The notes under the pieces were generated by a model. The model made no database searches and was not told the DNA's origin. It saw only the letters and a list, made by a program, of their open reading frames with translations. From positions 83,807 to 147,806 of the forward strand of contig NZ_JAFVUX010000020.1 in the NCBI RefSeq assembly GCF_017502485.1: 64,000 nt of DNA, written 5' to 3'. The number at the start of each line of letters is the position of its first letter. Positions within the stretch are counted from its first letter, which is position 1. Below, one piece after another: positions 55,459 through 63,327 of this stretch. Origin of the DNA: Helicobacter sp. Its GTDB lineage: Bacteria; Campylobacterota; Campylobacteria; Campylobacterales; Helicobacteraceae. Both the position numbers and the translations under genes were made by a program.

Positions 55459-57324
55459 ATGCTAGAATCCACCCCCACACACTCTGCACCCACACTTGCC
55501 CACACACTTAGCACCCTACCTAATAAGCCCGGAGTTTATCAATACTATGACTCAAGTGGTAAGATTTTATATGTAGGCAAGGCAAAGATCCTTAAAAACC
55601 GCGTGAGAAGCTACTTCTCGCTCACCCAAACCAAATCCCTAAACACCCCCATCCCAAGTCCCAACCTTAGCCCGCGCATAGCACTTATGGTTCGCCAAAT
55701 CGCACGCATTGAGAGTTTAGTGGTGGATTGCGAAAGTGATGCTCTTATATTAGAAAACTCTTTCATCAAGCAGTTAAAACCAAAATATAATGTGCTCTTG
55801 CGTGATGATAAGACCTACCCTTACATCGCCTTTGATATGGGACTGGCATACCCTGTACCATTTATCACGCGCCAAGTCAAATCTAGCAAAACCACGCGCT
55901 ACTTTGGTCCCTATCCTAATGGCTGTAGGGAGATTCTAAGCTCCTTGCTAGAGCTATTTATGCTTGTGCAGCGTGCTCCAAGCTGTATTAGCAAGAATCG
56001 TGCGTGTTTGTTTTACCAAATCAATCGCTGTCTAGCCCCCTGTGAAGATAAAGTCTCCAAAGAAACCTATAAAGACATAGTAGATTCTGCCCTGCAAGTG
56101 CTAAAGTCTCCGCACAAGCTCATCAAACTCCTTGAAGCAAAAATGTTCGTTTTCTCGCAAAATCTCCAATTTGAAGAAGCTGCTACCTATCGCGATCGCC
56201 TTAAAAAGCTCTCATATTTACGGGAGCTTTGTGTGCTAGATTTGGCTAAGGATATAGATTTAGATATAGCCTACTTCTACGCACCTTTTTTGGATAACGA
56301 GCCTGCTAGCTCTGCCATATTTCTTTGGCTTTTTGTGCGTGAAGGAAGGGTTGTGTCTTTCTCCCACGAGATTGTGCGCATTGGCAAGGACTACGACCCA
56401 AGTGCAATCTACACCCAAGCCCTGCTCAATCGTTATGCTAGCAAGCTCCCCATCCCCCCAGAGTCCATAGTCCTGCCAGAGTGCTTTAGCGATGAGCAAA
56501 AGTACGCTTTGCAAGAAGTCCTAATGCGCACGCAAGGCAGGAAAATCCCTTTGCGTCCGCTTGATAAGGGCAAATACGCCAAATTTCTCCCCATCATACA
56601 AGACAATGCCACCTTGCTTTTGCAACAACACACAAACGCGCAAGCTAGTGAGCTAGCGCTACTACATGAGCTACAAAGCTTGCTCGCGCTAGAACATTTA
56701 CCTAGTAAAATCGAAGTTTTTGACACAAGCCACCATAGCGGGAGAGACTGCGTGGGTGGAATGATCGTTTATGAAAATGGCGCATTTAGCAAGGATTACT
56801 ACCGCCGATACAAGCTACAAGCAAGCGATGAATACGGACAAATGCGAGAGATGCTCACCCGCCGAGCCCTAAGCTTTGACAAAGCTAGTCCGCCAGATTT
56901 ATGGCTACTTGATGGAGGTAGGGCGCAAATTGCCATTGCTAGAGAGATCTTAGAATCTAGCGGAATATCCATTGATGTAATTGCCATCGCCAAAGAAAAG
57001 CGCGACGCCAAGGCTTACCGCGCTAAAGGTGGGGCTCGAGATACTATCTACACTAGCACAAAGGCTCTTAAGTTAGATTCTAGTGATAAGCGGTTGCAAT
57101 TTTTACAAAAACTACGCGACAGCGTGCATAAATACGCCATAGGCTATCATCGCCATAGTAAAAAGCTCTCCCTAACCCAAAACAATGCCCTAAAAGCCAA
57201 AGGATTAAGCGATGCGCAAATTGCACGAGCGCTAGCCTTTAGTGGCAGTTATGAAGCTATCAAAGACAAAAGCAAGCAAGAAATCTTAGTCCTAATCAAA
57301 TCTCATAGGATTCAACATAGCTAG
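55459..57324 (+). CDS. uvrC: Excinuclease ABC subunit C
   Basis: Makes both incisions in UvrABC nucleotide excision repair. 621 residues: GIY-YIG domain KPGVYQYYDSSGKILYVGKAK at 23-43, a UVR motif NLQFEEAATYRDRLKKL, the RNase H-like second nuclease domain starting at EVFDTSHHSGRDCVGGMIVYENG, and a C-terminal helix-hairpin-helix-like end. H. pylori UvrC is about 594 residues. Follows the membrane gene by 15 bp. Confidence 0.96.
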   Translation: MLESTPTHSAPTLAHTLSTLPNKPGVYQYYDSSGKILYVGKAKILKNRVRSYFSLTQTKSLNTPIPSPNLSPRIALMVRQIARIESLVVDCESDALILENSFIKQLKPKYNVLLRDDKTYPYIAFDMGLAYPVPFITRQVKSSKTTRYFGPYPNGCREILSSLLELFMLVQRAPSCISKNRACLFYQINRCLAPCEDKVSKETYKDIVDSALQVLKSPHKLIKLLEAKMFVFSQNLQFEEAATYRDRLKKLSYLRELCVLDLAKDIDLDIAYFYAPFLDNEPASSAIFLWLFVREGRVVSFSHEIVRIGKDYDPSAIYTQALLNRYASKLPIPPESIVLPECFSDEQKYALQEVLMRTQGRKIPLRPLDKGKYAKFLPIIQDNATLLLQQHTNAQASELALLHELQSLLALEHLPSKIEVFDTSHHSGRDCVGGMIVYENGAFSKDYYRRYKLQASDEYGQMREMLTRRALSFDKASPPDLWLLDGGRAQIAIAREILESSGISIDVIAIAKEKRDAKAYRAKGGARDTIYTSTKALKLDSSDKRLQFLQKLRDSVHKYAIGYHRHSKKLSLTQNNALKAKGLSDAQIARALAFSGSYEAIKDKSKQEILVLIKSHRIQHS

Positions 57325-57435
57325 ATTCTATCCAAAGGTGCAAACCTTAAGCGCACAAGCAATTCTGCGCCATAACACAAGCCTTAGCAAGATAAAAGCA
57401 AGATTCAAGGAAGCGGGGTTTAAGCAACTTTCCTC

Positions 57436-57441
57436 TACAAT
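57436..57441 (+). promoter_or_regulatory. -10 element of the phase-variable glycan cluster
   Basis: TACAAT 34 bp upstream of the UbiA-family gene, with AAAGAG as its ribosome-binding site. The 151-bp gap before it shows no gene. Confidence 0.4.
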
Positions 57442-57475
57442 ACACCACTAATCTAGTCTCTCTTAAAGAGTATTT

Positions 57476-58390
57476 ATGTCCCTAGCACTATCCAAAGCCC
57501 ACGCCTTTATCACGCTAATGCGTCCGCATCAATATAGTAAAAATCTATTCATCTTCGCGCCAGCATTCTTTGGCTTTGGGCAGTATAATTTAGGTGAAGT
57601 CGCGCTTGATTTACTTGTGGCATTTTGCGGATTTTGCTTGATTGCTAGTGGCATTTATGCCATAAATGATTGCCTTGATGCCAAGTTTGACGCCCTACAC
57701 CCTAGCAAGGCGAACCGCCCTGTGGCAAGTGGTATGATCTCGCCTTTGCTAGCCTACATCTTTGGCATAGCTCTTATACTCTTAGGGGGGGGGGCATATA
57801 TGATTATGGGCAAAGACTTGGAGGCAAGTGCGCTACTTAGTCTCTATGCACCCATAATTATTTACATTGTCTTAAATTTAGCCTATTGTCTTTACCTTAA
57901 GCATATTGCTATTGTTGATGTATTTTGTATAGCTAGTGGCTTTGTGCTAAGACTTTGGGTAGGGGCTTTGGTAATTGCCATTGGACTTTCGCATTGGATT
58001 GTGATTACAACCTTTTTGCTGGCAGTGTTTTTGGCTCTTGCCAAAAGGCGCGATGATATACTTCTGCTAGAATCTGGCATTAAAGCGCGCAACAATATCG
58101 ATGGCTACAATCGCGTGTTCTTGGATATTACTATGGGGATTTCCGCCTCACTTGTGATGGTGGCATATATCTTTTATAGCATTGATGAGTCAGTTAATGA
58201 GCGACTCCATACACATAACCTCTACCTAACTGCTATCTTTGTCTTGCTAGGCATTTTTCGCTATATGCAAATCACCTTTGTTTTACAGAAGTCTTCTAGC
58301 CCCTCTAAGATTCTCTTGCACGATCGCTTCTTGCAGCTTGTAATCCTAGCGTGGTTGGCAAGCTTTATCATCATTGGATTTTGGAGGTAA
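57476..58390 (+). CDS. UbiA-family prenyltransferase, decaprenyl-phosphate phosphoribosyltransferase-like
   Basis: 304-residue polytopic protein with about eight membrane segments. The first Asp-rich motif is YAINDCLDAKFDALHPSKANRP (N-D-x2-D-x3-D-x2-H-P-x-K-x2-R-P), the signature of the Rv3806c type that transfers 5-phosphoribose to polyprenyl phosphate, rather than of quinone prenyltransferases. The second is KRRDDILLLESG. A G10 tract (57785-57794) encodes three glycines after ILL and keeps the gene in frame here. First gene of a cluster with short junctions; SD of the next gene overlaps its stop. Function inferred from motif. Confidence 0.88.
   Translation: MSLALSKAHAFITLMRPHQYSKNLFIFAPAFFGFGQYNLGEVALDLLVAFCGFCLIASGIYAINDCLDAKFDALHPSKANRPVASGMISPLLAYIFGIALILLGGGAYMIMGKDLEASALLSLYAPIIIYIVLNLAYCLYLKHIAIVDVFCIASGFVLRLWVGALVIAIGLSHWIVITTFLLAVFLALAKRRDDILLLESGIKARNNIDGYNRVFLDITMGISASLVMVAYIFYSIDESVNERLHTHNLYLTAIFVLLGIFRYMQITFVLQKSSSPSKILLHDRFLQLVILAWLASFIIIGFWR
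57785..57794 (+). repeat. G10 tract in the UbiA-family gene (in frame)
   Basis: Ten G preceded by CTTA, encoding Gly-Gly-Gly and the first base of Ala. Confidence 0.95.
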
Positions 58391-58391
58391 T

Positions 58392-60281
58392 ATGAGAAAC
58401 GCAGAAAATCTAGCACTTTATACTCTTATGGTTATATGCCTTGGCGTGTTTTGTTTTATGGGGTGGCGATATATGGATGTAGAGTTTCTAGCTCTTACTA
58501 ATGGCGATGCTATGCCCCAATTTTTGCAACTGCAAAAAATGTATCAAGGGCTTACCACACTTAATATCAAGCAGTTCTTCGCCTTTGAGTTTTATAACTA
58601 CGGCTTTTTCTACTATATGCTAAATCTCCTTGCTGCCCTGCCCTTTATCATCACAGAGAACTACTCCTTGCAAATCTACGCCCCGCGCGTGCTAAACGCA
58701 CTTTTTAGCATAGCAAATATCTGGCTACTCTATCGCATAGCTAGAACCTATCTTAGCGCACTAGATTCTATGCTTATTATAGGAATATTTGTAGCTATGA
58801 GTGGATTCTGGCACCAAGGCTATATTTACAAGCCTGATGTGTTTCAAGCATTTTTTGTGCTAGCGTGTGCGTATTATCTCTTGCGTGATAATTTTAGCTT
58901 TGGCAAGCACTACACGCTTGCGTGGATAGCTCTTGGGCTAGGTATGGGTGTGGCGAAGTTTCAGGCGATTCTCTTTATCCCTATGGTGTATGCCTATATC
59001 TTTATGTGTATGCGCACTCAAGGCATAATCCCTAGTATAAAGCGTGCGATCGTAGCGACATTTGGAATCTTTGCCATTTGGATTGCTACTAATCCCTACC
59101 TCCTGCACCCAAGGGGTTTTAATGCGTGGTATGCAATGTTTGCTGGCAATATGAACTCTAATGCCACTAATCACGGCGCATATACACAAGTGTCATTAAG
59201 TGATAAGCTTGCTATGATTGATTACTACTATTTTGAGATAGTTGTATTTATCGCACTGCTTGCTCTATGCTGCTATTTGCTGTGGCTTGGAGCTGTGCGC
59301 ATTTTTAGGGATTCTAGCGACAATGCCCAAACTCTACAAAGTAGCAATTCTACAAACGCAGCTAGGCAGCAGGATTTTACAACTTTTGAAAGCAACACCC
59401 AAAGTGCGATCGAGCAAGCAAAGGATTCTAGGATTTGCGATGAGAAATCGGGGCTTTGCGAGCGTGTGCAAGAGCGCATACTTGGCGTATGTAACCGCAG
59501 CACGCGCGAAGCAATCCACGATTTATCGCGCAAAGCCGAATCCACCAACCAAGTCTCAATCCCACTCCCCTTCGCGCCCATTGCTGCTGGCTTCCTAGTC
59601 TCTCTCATCTACCTGCTCTTTTTTGTCAATAAAGCGTGGGAAGCCTACTACTTTAGCACAATGATGCTTGGTTGCGTATTATTTATCCCACTTGCTCTAA
59701 TTGTCGCTAAAACTTCTAAGGGGGGGGGGCAGCACTATGCAAAAAGAAAGCAACTCTATCAAACCGCTACTCTATCACTCTTATTTACGCTACAGATTCT
59801 AGGGGGATTTATGTCTAACACTTACAACCAAGTCTTTACCAAATATCCCATTTCTCCAGATTCTGCGCGTGCGCTAGCACAGGAGCTTACTGATCTTGCA
59901 CGCCCTTTTGTTACTGATCCAAATGCCACCATTTTTAGCGATAATGTCAATTTCTACTACCTATCACTTGGACTAAAACCCACCCAGATCTATCAAATCT
60001 TTGGTCTGCCAAATGCTGATAGCTTTGTCTATGAGGAGTGGAGCAAGAAGCCCCACTCCCTGCCATTTATCCCTAAAGACTTCATCATCTTAAGCCAAAA
60101 TTGGTGGCTATCAAGCTATGAGGAGCGCGCCCATACAGATGAGCAGACCAAAGAAGTGTTAGAAAAGCTCTTTAGCGGGCAATACCCCTACAAGCAAGTA
60201 GCCAAAAGCGAGCATTTCATCATCTTTGCCAATACTGATGAGCAGCATAGCAATATCCTAACCCCAACACCAAAGGAGTAG
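58392..60281 (+). CDS. GT-C-like polytopic glycosyltransferase with hydrophilic insert
   Basis: 629 residues. N-terminal TM, then LTNGDAMPQFLQLQKMYQG, which has the Asp-containing first-loop arrangement of GT-C (GT39/Emb-like) enzymes using polyprenyl-phosphate sugars. About eight to ten membrane segments; between residues about 305 and 385 an 80-residue Ser/Asn/Cys-rich hydrophilic insert (DSSDNAQTLQSS...) interrupts the membrane core. The C-terminal 130 residues form a soluble domain (ATIFSDNVNFYYLSLGLKP). A G10 tract (59720-59729) encodes glycines in AKTSKGGGQ. Start ATG 58392 with GGAGG over the previous stop. Exact substrate unknown. Confidence 0.82.
   Translation: MRNAENLALYTLMVICLGVFCFMGWRYMDVEFLALTNGDAMPQFLQLQKMYQGLTTLNIKQFFAFEFYNYGFFYYMLNLLAALPFIITENYSLQIYAPRVLNALFSIANIWLLYRIARTYLSALDSMLIIGIFVAMSGFWHQGYIYKPDVFQAFFVLACAYYLLRDNFSFGKHYTLAWIALGLGMGVAKFQAILFIPMVYAYIFMCMRTQGIIPSIKRAIVATFGIFAIWIATNPYLLHPRGFNAWYAMFAGNMNSNATNHGAYTQVSLSDKLAMIDYYYFEIVVFIALLALCCYLLWLGAVRIFRDSSDNAQTLQSSNSTNAARQQDFTTFESNTQSAIEQAKDSRICDEKSGLCERVQERILGVCNRSTREAIHDLSRKAESTNQVSIPLPFAPIAAGFLVSLIYLLFFVNKAWEAYYFSTMMLGCVLFIPLALIVAKTSKGGGQHYAKRKQLYQTATLSLLFTLQILGGFMSNTYNQVFTKYPISPDSARALAQELTDLARPFVTDPNATIFSDNVNFYYLSLGLKPTQIYQIFGLPNADSFVYEEWSKKPHSLPFIPKDFIILSQNWWLSSYEERAHTDEQTKEVLEKLFSGQYPYKQVAKSEHFIIFANTDEQHSNILTPTPKE
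59720..59729 (+). repeat. G10 tract in the GT-C-like gene (in frame)
   Basis: Follows GCTAAAACTTCTAA, which is identical to the sequence before the G run at 63995-64000. Confidence 0.95.
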
Positions 60282-60283
60282 CA

Positions 60284-61549
60284 ATGTCTAAGCACCTAGC
60301 AAATTTTCTAAGCACAATCAACGCCCTTATCAAGCGATACCCCAAGACTACTTTTGTGCTTTTTGCACTCATTATCGCGCGCGCTGCTTATATCAGCTTT
60401 GGCGCGGCAACACTTGGAGAGTGGGCTTCACTGGATATGCAGTGGTATCCTACAAAGCAGCTCTTTGGCTTAGGGGAGTTTGAGCAAGCCTTGAACCCAT
60501 ATATCGCCTATCTTAATGGCGATGTATTCCTAGCAAATGGTCCAAACTATATGCCTTTGATGTATTATGTGATGTTCCCCTTTGCCCTGCTAGAGTGGGG
60601 GGAGGCAAAGATCGCCTTTGCACTCTGTAATATCATTTTATTTTGTGGGACGATTTTTCTCTTTGCACACTATGGAGTAAATCGCGCCTTTGTCTATGGA
60701 GCTGGGGTTCTAGCTGTGTTTGGCTACTGCTTTGGCAATGTCATTGGCAATGCGCAAAGCGCGATTATGATAGGCTTTTTCATAGCACTAGCCTATTGCT
60801 TCCGCCATAAACCCATTATCCTAAGTATCGCCCTAGCCTTTGTGTGCATTAAGCATTCTTTCGGACTACCACTTCTGCTTGGATTTTTCCTAGCAGGATA
60901 TAGGAGAAAAGTCATAGCAGCAGGCGCGCTAGTGGCTCTAGCAGTATGCGCTTTTAGCTTGCAAACCCACACAAATCCTATAGACACCCTACACCTACTA
61001 AGCCAAGTCAATGCTGCCCACTATGCTAGTGGCACTGCCTTGGGTGGTCCAAGCGATCTCTTCTCGCTCTCACAAAAGCTCTTTCACAATCCCATAAGCC
61101 CCATAAGTCTTATAACTCTAGCAATTTATGCAAGCTTTGTGTGGATTGTCTATGTATATAGACCAAGTGAGAGTGCAATTATTAGCGCGAGTGTCGTGCT
61201 CTCACTCTTTAGCCTACCACATCTAGGCTATGATAGCTATATGCTCTTACTTGCCTTGCTTATCGCAAAGAACTCCTACAAGATCATAAGCACACCCATA
61301 CTAGCACTTCTAGCTCTAATGCTCTTTATCTATCGTGGGCAAAAGCTTAAGCCCTATATCGATTCTCTAAGTCAAGCAACTATGCAATTATTGAATGGGG
61401 GGGGGGCAATACACAATGCAAGAAACCCACTGGGCTATGAATATGGGGGTACCATTTTGCATCGCTATGTGTATGGGATTTGCGCTTGTGTTTTACCTGC
61501 TCTTGCTCCGTGCGCGCAAGAGCTAGCTACCCACAAAGCTAAAATCTAA
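60284..61549 (+). CDS. GT87-like polytopic mannosyl/arabinosyl-type transferase
   Basis: 421 residues, about ten membrane segments. LGEWASLDMQWYPTKQLFGLG and GPNYMPLMYYVMFPFALLEWG resemble GT87 (DUF2029) enzymes, which take sugars from polyprenyl-phosphate donors; LAFVCIKHSFGLPLL is the membrane K-x-S-x-x-x-P region (usually K-P-T/Q). A G10 tract (61397-61406) encodes LLNGGGAIHN near the C-terminus. It starts 2 nt after the previous stop. Acceptor and sugar unknown; assignment from topology and short motifs. Confidence 0.8.
   Translation: MSKHLANFLSTINALIKRYPKTTFVLFALIIARAAYISFGAATLGEWASLDMQWYPTKQLFGLGEFEQALNPYIAYLNGDVFLANGPNYMPLMYYVMFPFALLEWGEAKIAFALCNIILFCGTIFLFAHYGVNRAFVYGAGVLAVFGYCFGNVIGNAQSAIMIGFFIALAYCFRHKPIILSIALAFVCIKHSFGLPLLLGFFLAGYRRKVIAAGALVALAVCAFSLQTHTNPIDTLHLLSQVNAAHYASGTALGGPSDLFSLSQKLFHNPISPISLITLAIYASFVWIVYVYRPSESAIISASVVLSLFSLPHLGYDSYMLLLALLIAKNSYKIISTPILALLALMLFIYRGQKLKPYIDSLSQATMQLLNGGGAIHNARNPLGYEYGGTILHRYVYGICACVLPALAPCAQELATHKAKI
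61397..61406 (+). repeat. G10 tract in the GT87-like gene (in frame)
   Basis: Ten G preceded by TTGAAT and followed by CAAT. It lies late in the gene (about residue 375 of 421), so a shift would replace only the last membrane portion. Confidence 0.95.
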
Positions 61550-61560
61550 CAGGGGATTTA

Positions 61561-63327
61561 ATGCTACTGCACCGCACCATAGCTCTACTGCAAGCCTTAG
61601 AATCTAGCTTTGCTAGATTCTATTGTGCTAGATTTACCTTTATCATAGCTTGCGTGTTTCTGGGATTTTTATGCACACTTTTTATGCTAGCAAGTCTTGG
61701 GTTTTTACTCTATATCCCTATCACGCCGTTGCATTTACCACTTGCCTTTACTATAAGTCTTACCCCGCTATTTTTGGCAAAAAGTAGGGAAATTCTTCTA
61801 GGGGGTGGGGCAGCCGTGCTAGGCGGCTTTAGTCTCTCTCTCATACTTAGTGCCCTACTCTATGACTACTCTTGGGATGGGAGAGCCTATCACCAAATAG
61901 GGATTTTATACCTTACAAATGGCTGGAATCCAGTATGGCAGAAAATGGCAGATATAGAGTCCTTGCTCCCATACCTAAGCCACGAAATCTGGGTAGAACA
62001 CTATTTCAAATTTAGCGAAATAGTCGCTAGCTCTATTGTTAGTGCGCTTGCTTCTATTGCTCCTAGTAGCCTTGATACCATCGAGCTAGGCAAGGCACTA
62101 AACTTCATCGCTGCATTTGGGGCGTTTTTGTATAGCATCTCTGTGCTAGCCAAATTTATCAGTCCGCTACCTGCTACTATCATTAGCCTTTTTGCGAGCT
62201 TTTCGCCTGTGGTGGGCGTGCAAATTGCCACTTATTATGTCGATGGACTACTTTCTTGCGCGCTTTTGGTGGCATTTTGTGCCATTGTTGATAGAGAGTT
62301 CTACCGCCGAAAACTAATGGATTCTAATTCGAATGAGACAAAAGCTTTATCCCAAGCTCTACTTGCGCGCTCTTTTCTTCTAGCAGGCGCGCTACTAGCG
62401 ATGGCTAGCATTAAGCTTACAGGCATAGCATATGCGGGCTTTATCGGGCTAGGCTATTTAGCGTATCTACTCTGGTTTTACCCCTTAAAAGAGTCTAAGC
62501 CCCTTATCGTGCTAGGGCTTATCACAGGCTCTCTCATCCTTGCTTGCAATGCTAATCCACTCCTTACCAATCTAGCTTCAGGCAAGCATTTTGGCTACCC
62601 ACTTTTAGGTCAAGAAAAAATTGATATTATCATAGGACAGCAACCGAAGATGTTTGATGAGCTAAACTCTGGCACTAAGTTTCTCTACTCACTCTTCTCG
62701 CGCACACAAAACTGTACCGCACAATGCACACCACAGCTTAAAGCTCCCTTTTCACGCTTCCACGATGAAGCCCCAAATGTCGATACGCGTATCGCTGGGT
62801 TTGGGGCGTACTTTAGCGGAGCGGTGCTACTTAGTGCGCTTATGCTTGTGCTTTTCCGCCAAGGCTTTAGGCACAAGGAGACTCTAGGGCTTTTACTTTT
62901 AGTCGCAGGGAGCTTTCTTATCAATCCAGAATCATGGTGGGCGCGCTATGTGCCACAAATGTATTTCCTACCGCTCCTTGTGCTAGGCATTAGCTACTAT
63001 CTATGCAAAAGCCCCCTAGGTAGCCTGCTACGAATAGCCCTGCTAACAACAATTACGATAAATTTCGCCACTTATGCAAAGCAGTTTTACAAGCACGGCT
63101 CACATTATAAGCAAGCCACTATAGCACGCCTAGATTCTGCCAAAACTCACACCCAAGAACACAAACTCTACATCTATTCAAATGGCTGGGAACATTCATT
63201 CTTACACAAGCTAGAATCTGCAAAAATCCCTTTCACTAGGCTTGATAGCAAGGAGAACCCCCCTGCACCACTCTTTGTAGTGCCAAATAGCCTAGGCGAA
63301 ATCTATTGGAGCATAAAACCCCTATGA
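61561..63327 (+). CDS. GT-C-like polytopic membrane glycosyltransferase
   Basis: 588 residues, about eleven membrane segments. LLYDYSWDGRAYHQIGILYLTNGWNPVW is the first extracytoplasmic loop with W-D-G-R-x-Y, a catalytic-Asp-containing motif typical of GT-C. C-terminal soluble tail about 90 residues (LYIYSNGWEHSFLHKL). An interrupted run GGGGGTGGGG lies near 61801, apparently a mutated, now stable former tract. RBS AGGGGA. Its stop overlaps the next start (ATGA). Donor/acceptor unknown. Confidence 0.8.
   Translation: MLLHRTIALLQALESSFARFYCARFTFIIACVFLGFLCTLFMLASLGFLLYIPITPLHLPLAFTISLTPLFLAKSREILLGGGAAVLGGFSLSLILSALLYDYSWDGRAYHQIGILYLTNGWNPVWQKMADIESLLPYLSHEIWVEHYFKFSEIVASSIVSALASIAPSSLDTIELGKALNFIAAFGAFLYSISVLAKFISPLPATIISLFASFSPVVGVQIATYYVDGLLSCALLVAFCAIVDREFYRRKLMDSNSNETKALSQALLARSFLLAGALLAMASIKLTGIAYAGFIGLGYLAYLLWFYPLKESKPLIVLGLITGSLILACNANPLLTNLASGKHFGYPLLGQEKIDIIIGQQPKMFDELNSGTKFLYSLFSRTQNCTAQCTPQLKAPFSRFHDEAPNVDTRIAGFGAYFSGAVLLSALMLVLFRQGFRHKETLGLLLLVAGSFLINPESWWARYVPQMYFLPLLVLGISYYLCKSPLGSLLRIALLTTITINFATYAKQFYKHGSHYKQATIARLDSAKTHTQEHKLYIYSNGWEHSFLHKLESAKIPFTRLDSKENPPAPLFVVPNSLGEIYWSIKPL

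Noticed and set aside
59273..59608. Minus-strand 111-codon frame inside the GT-C-like gene's insert
   Set aside because: Antisense to a coding region in an operon, no start signals; its existence mirrors the low-complexity insert.
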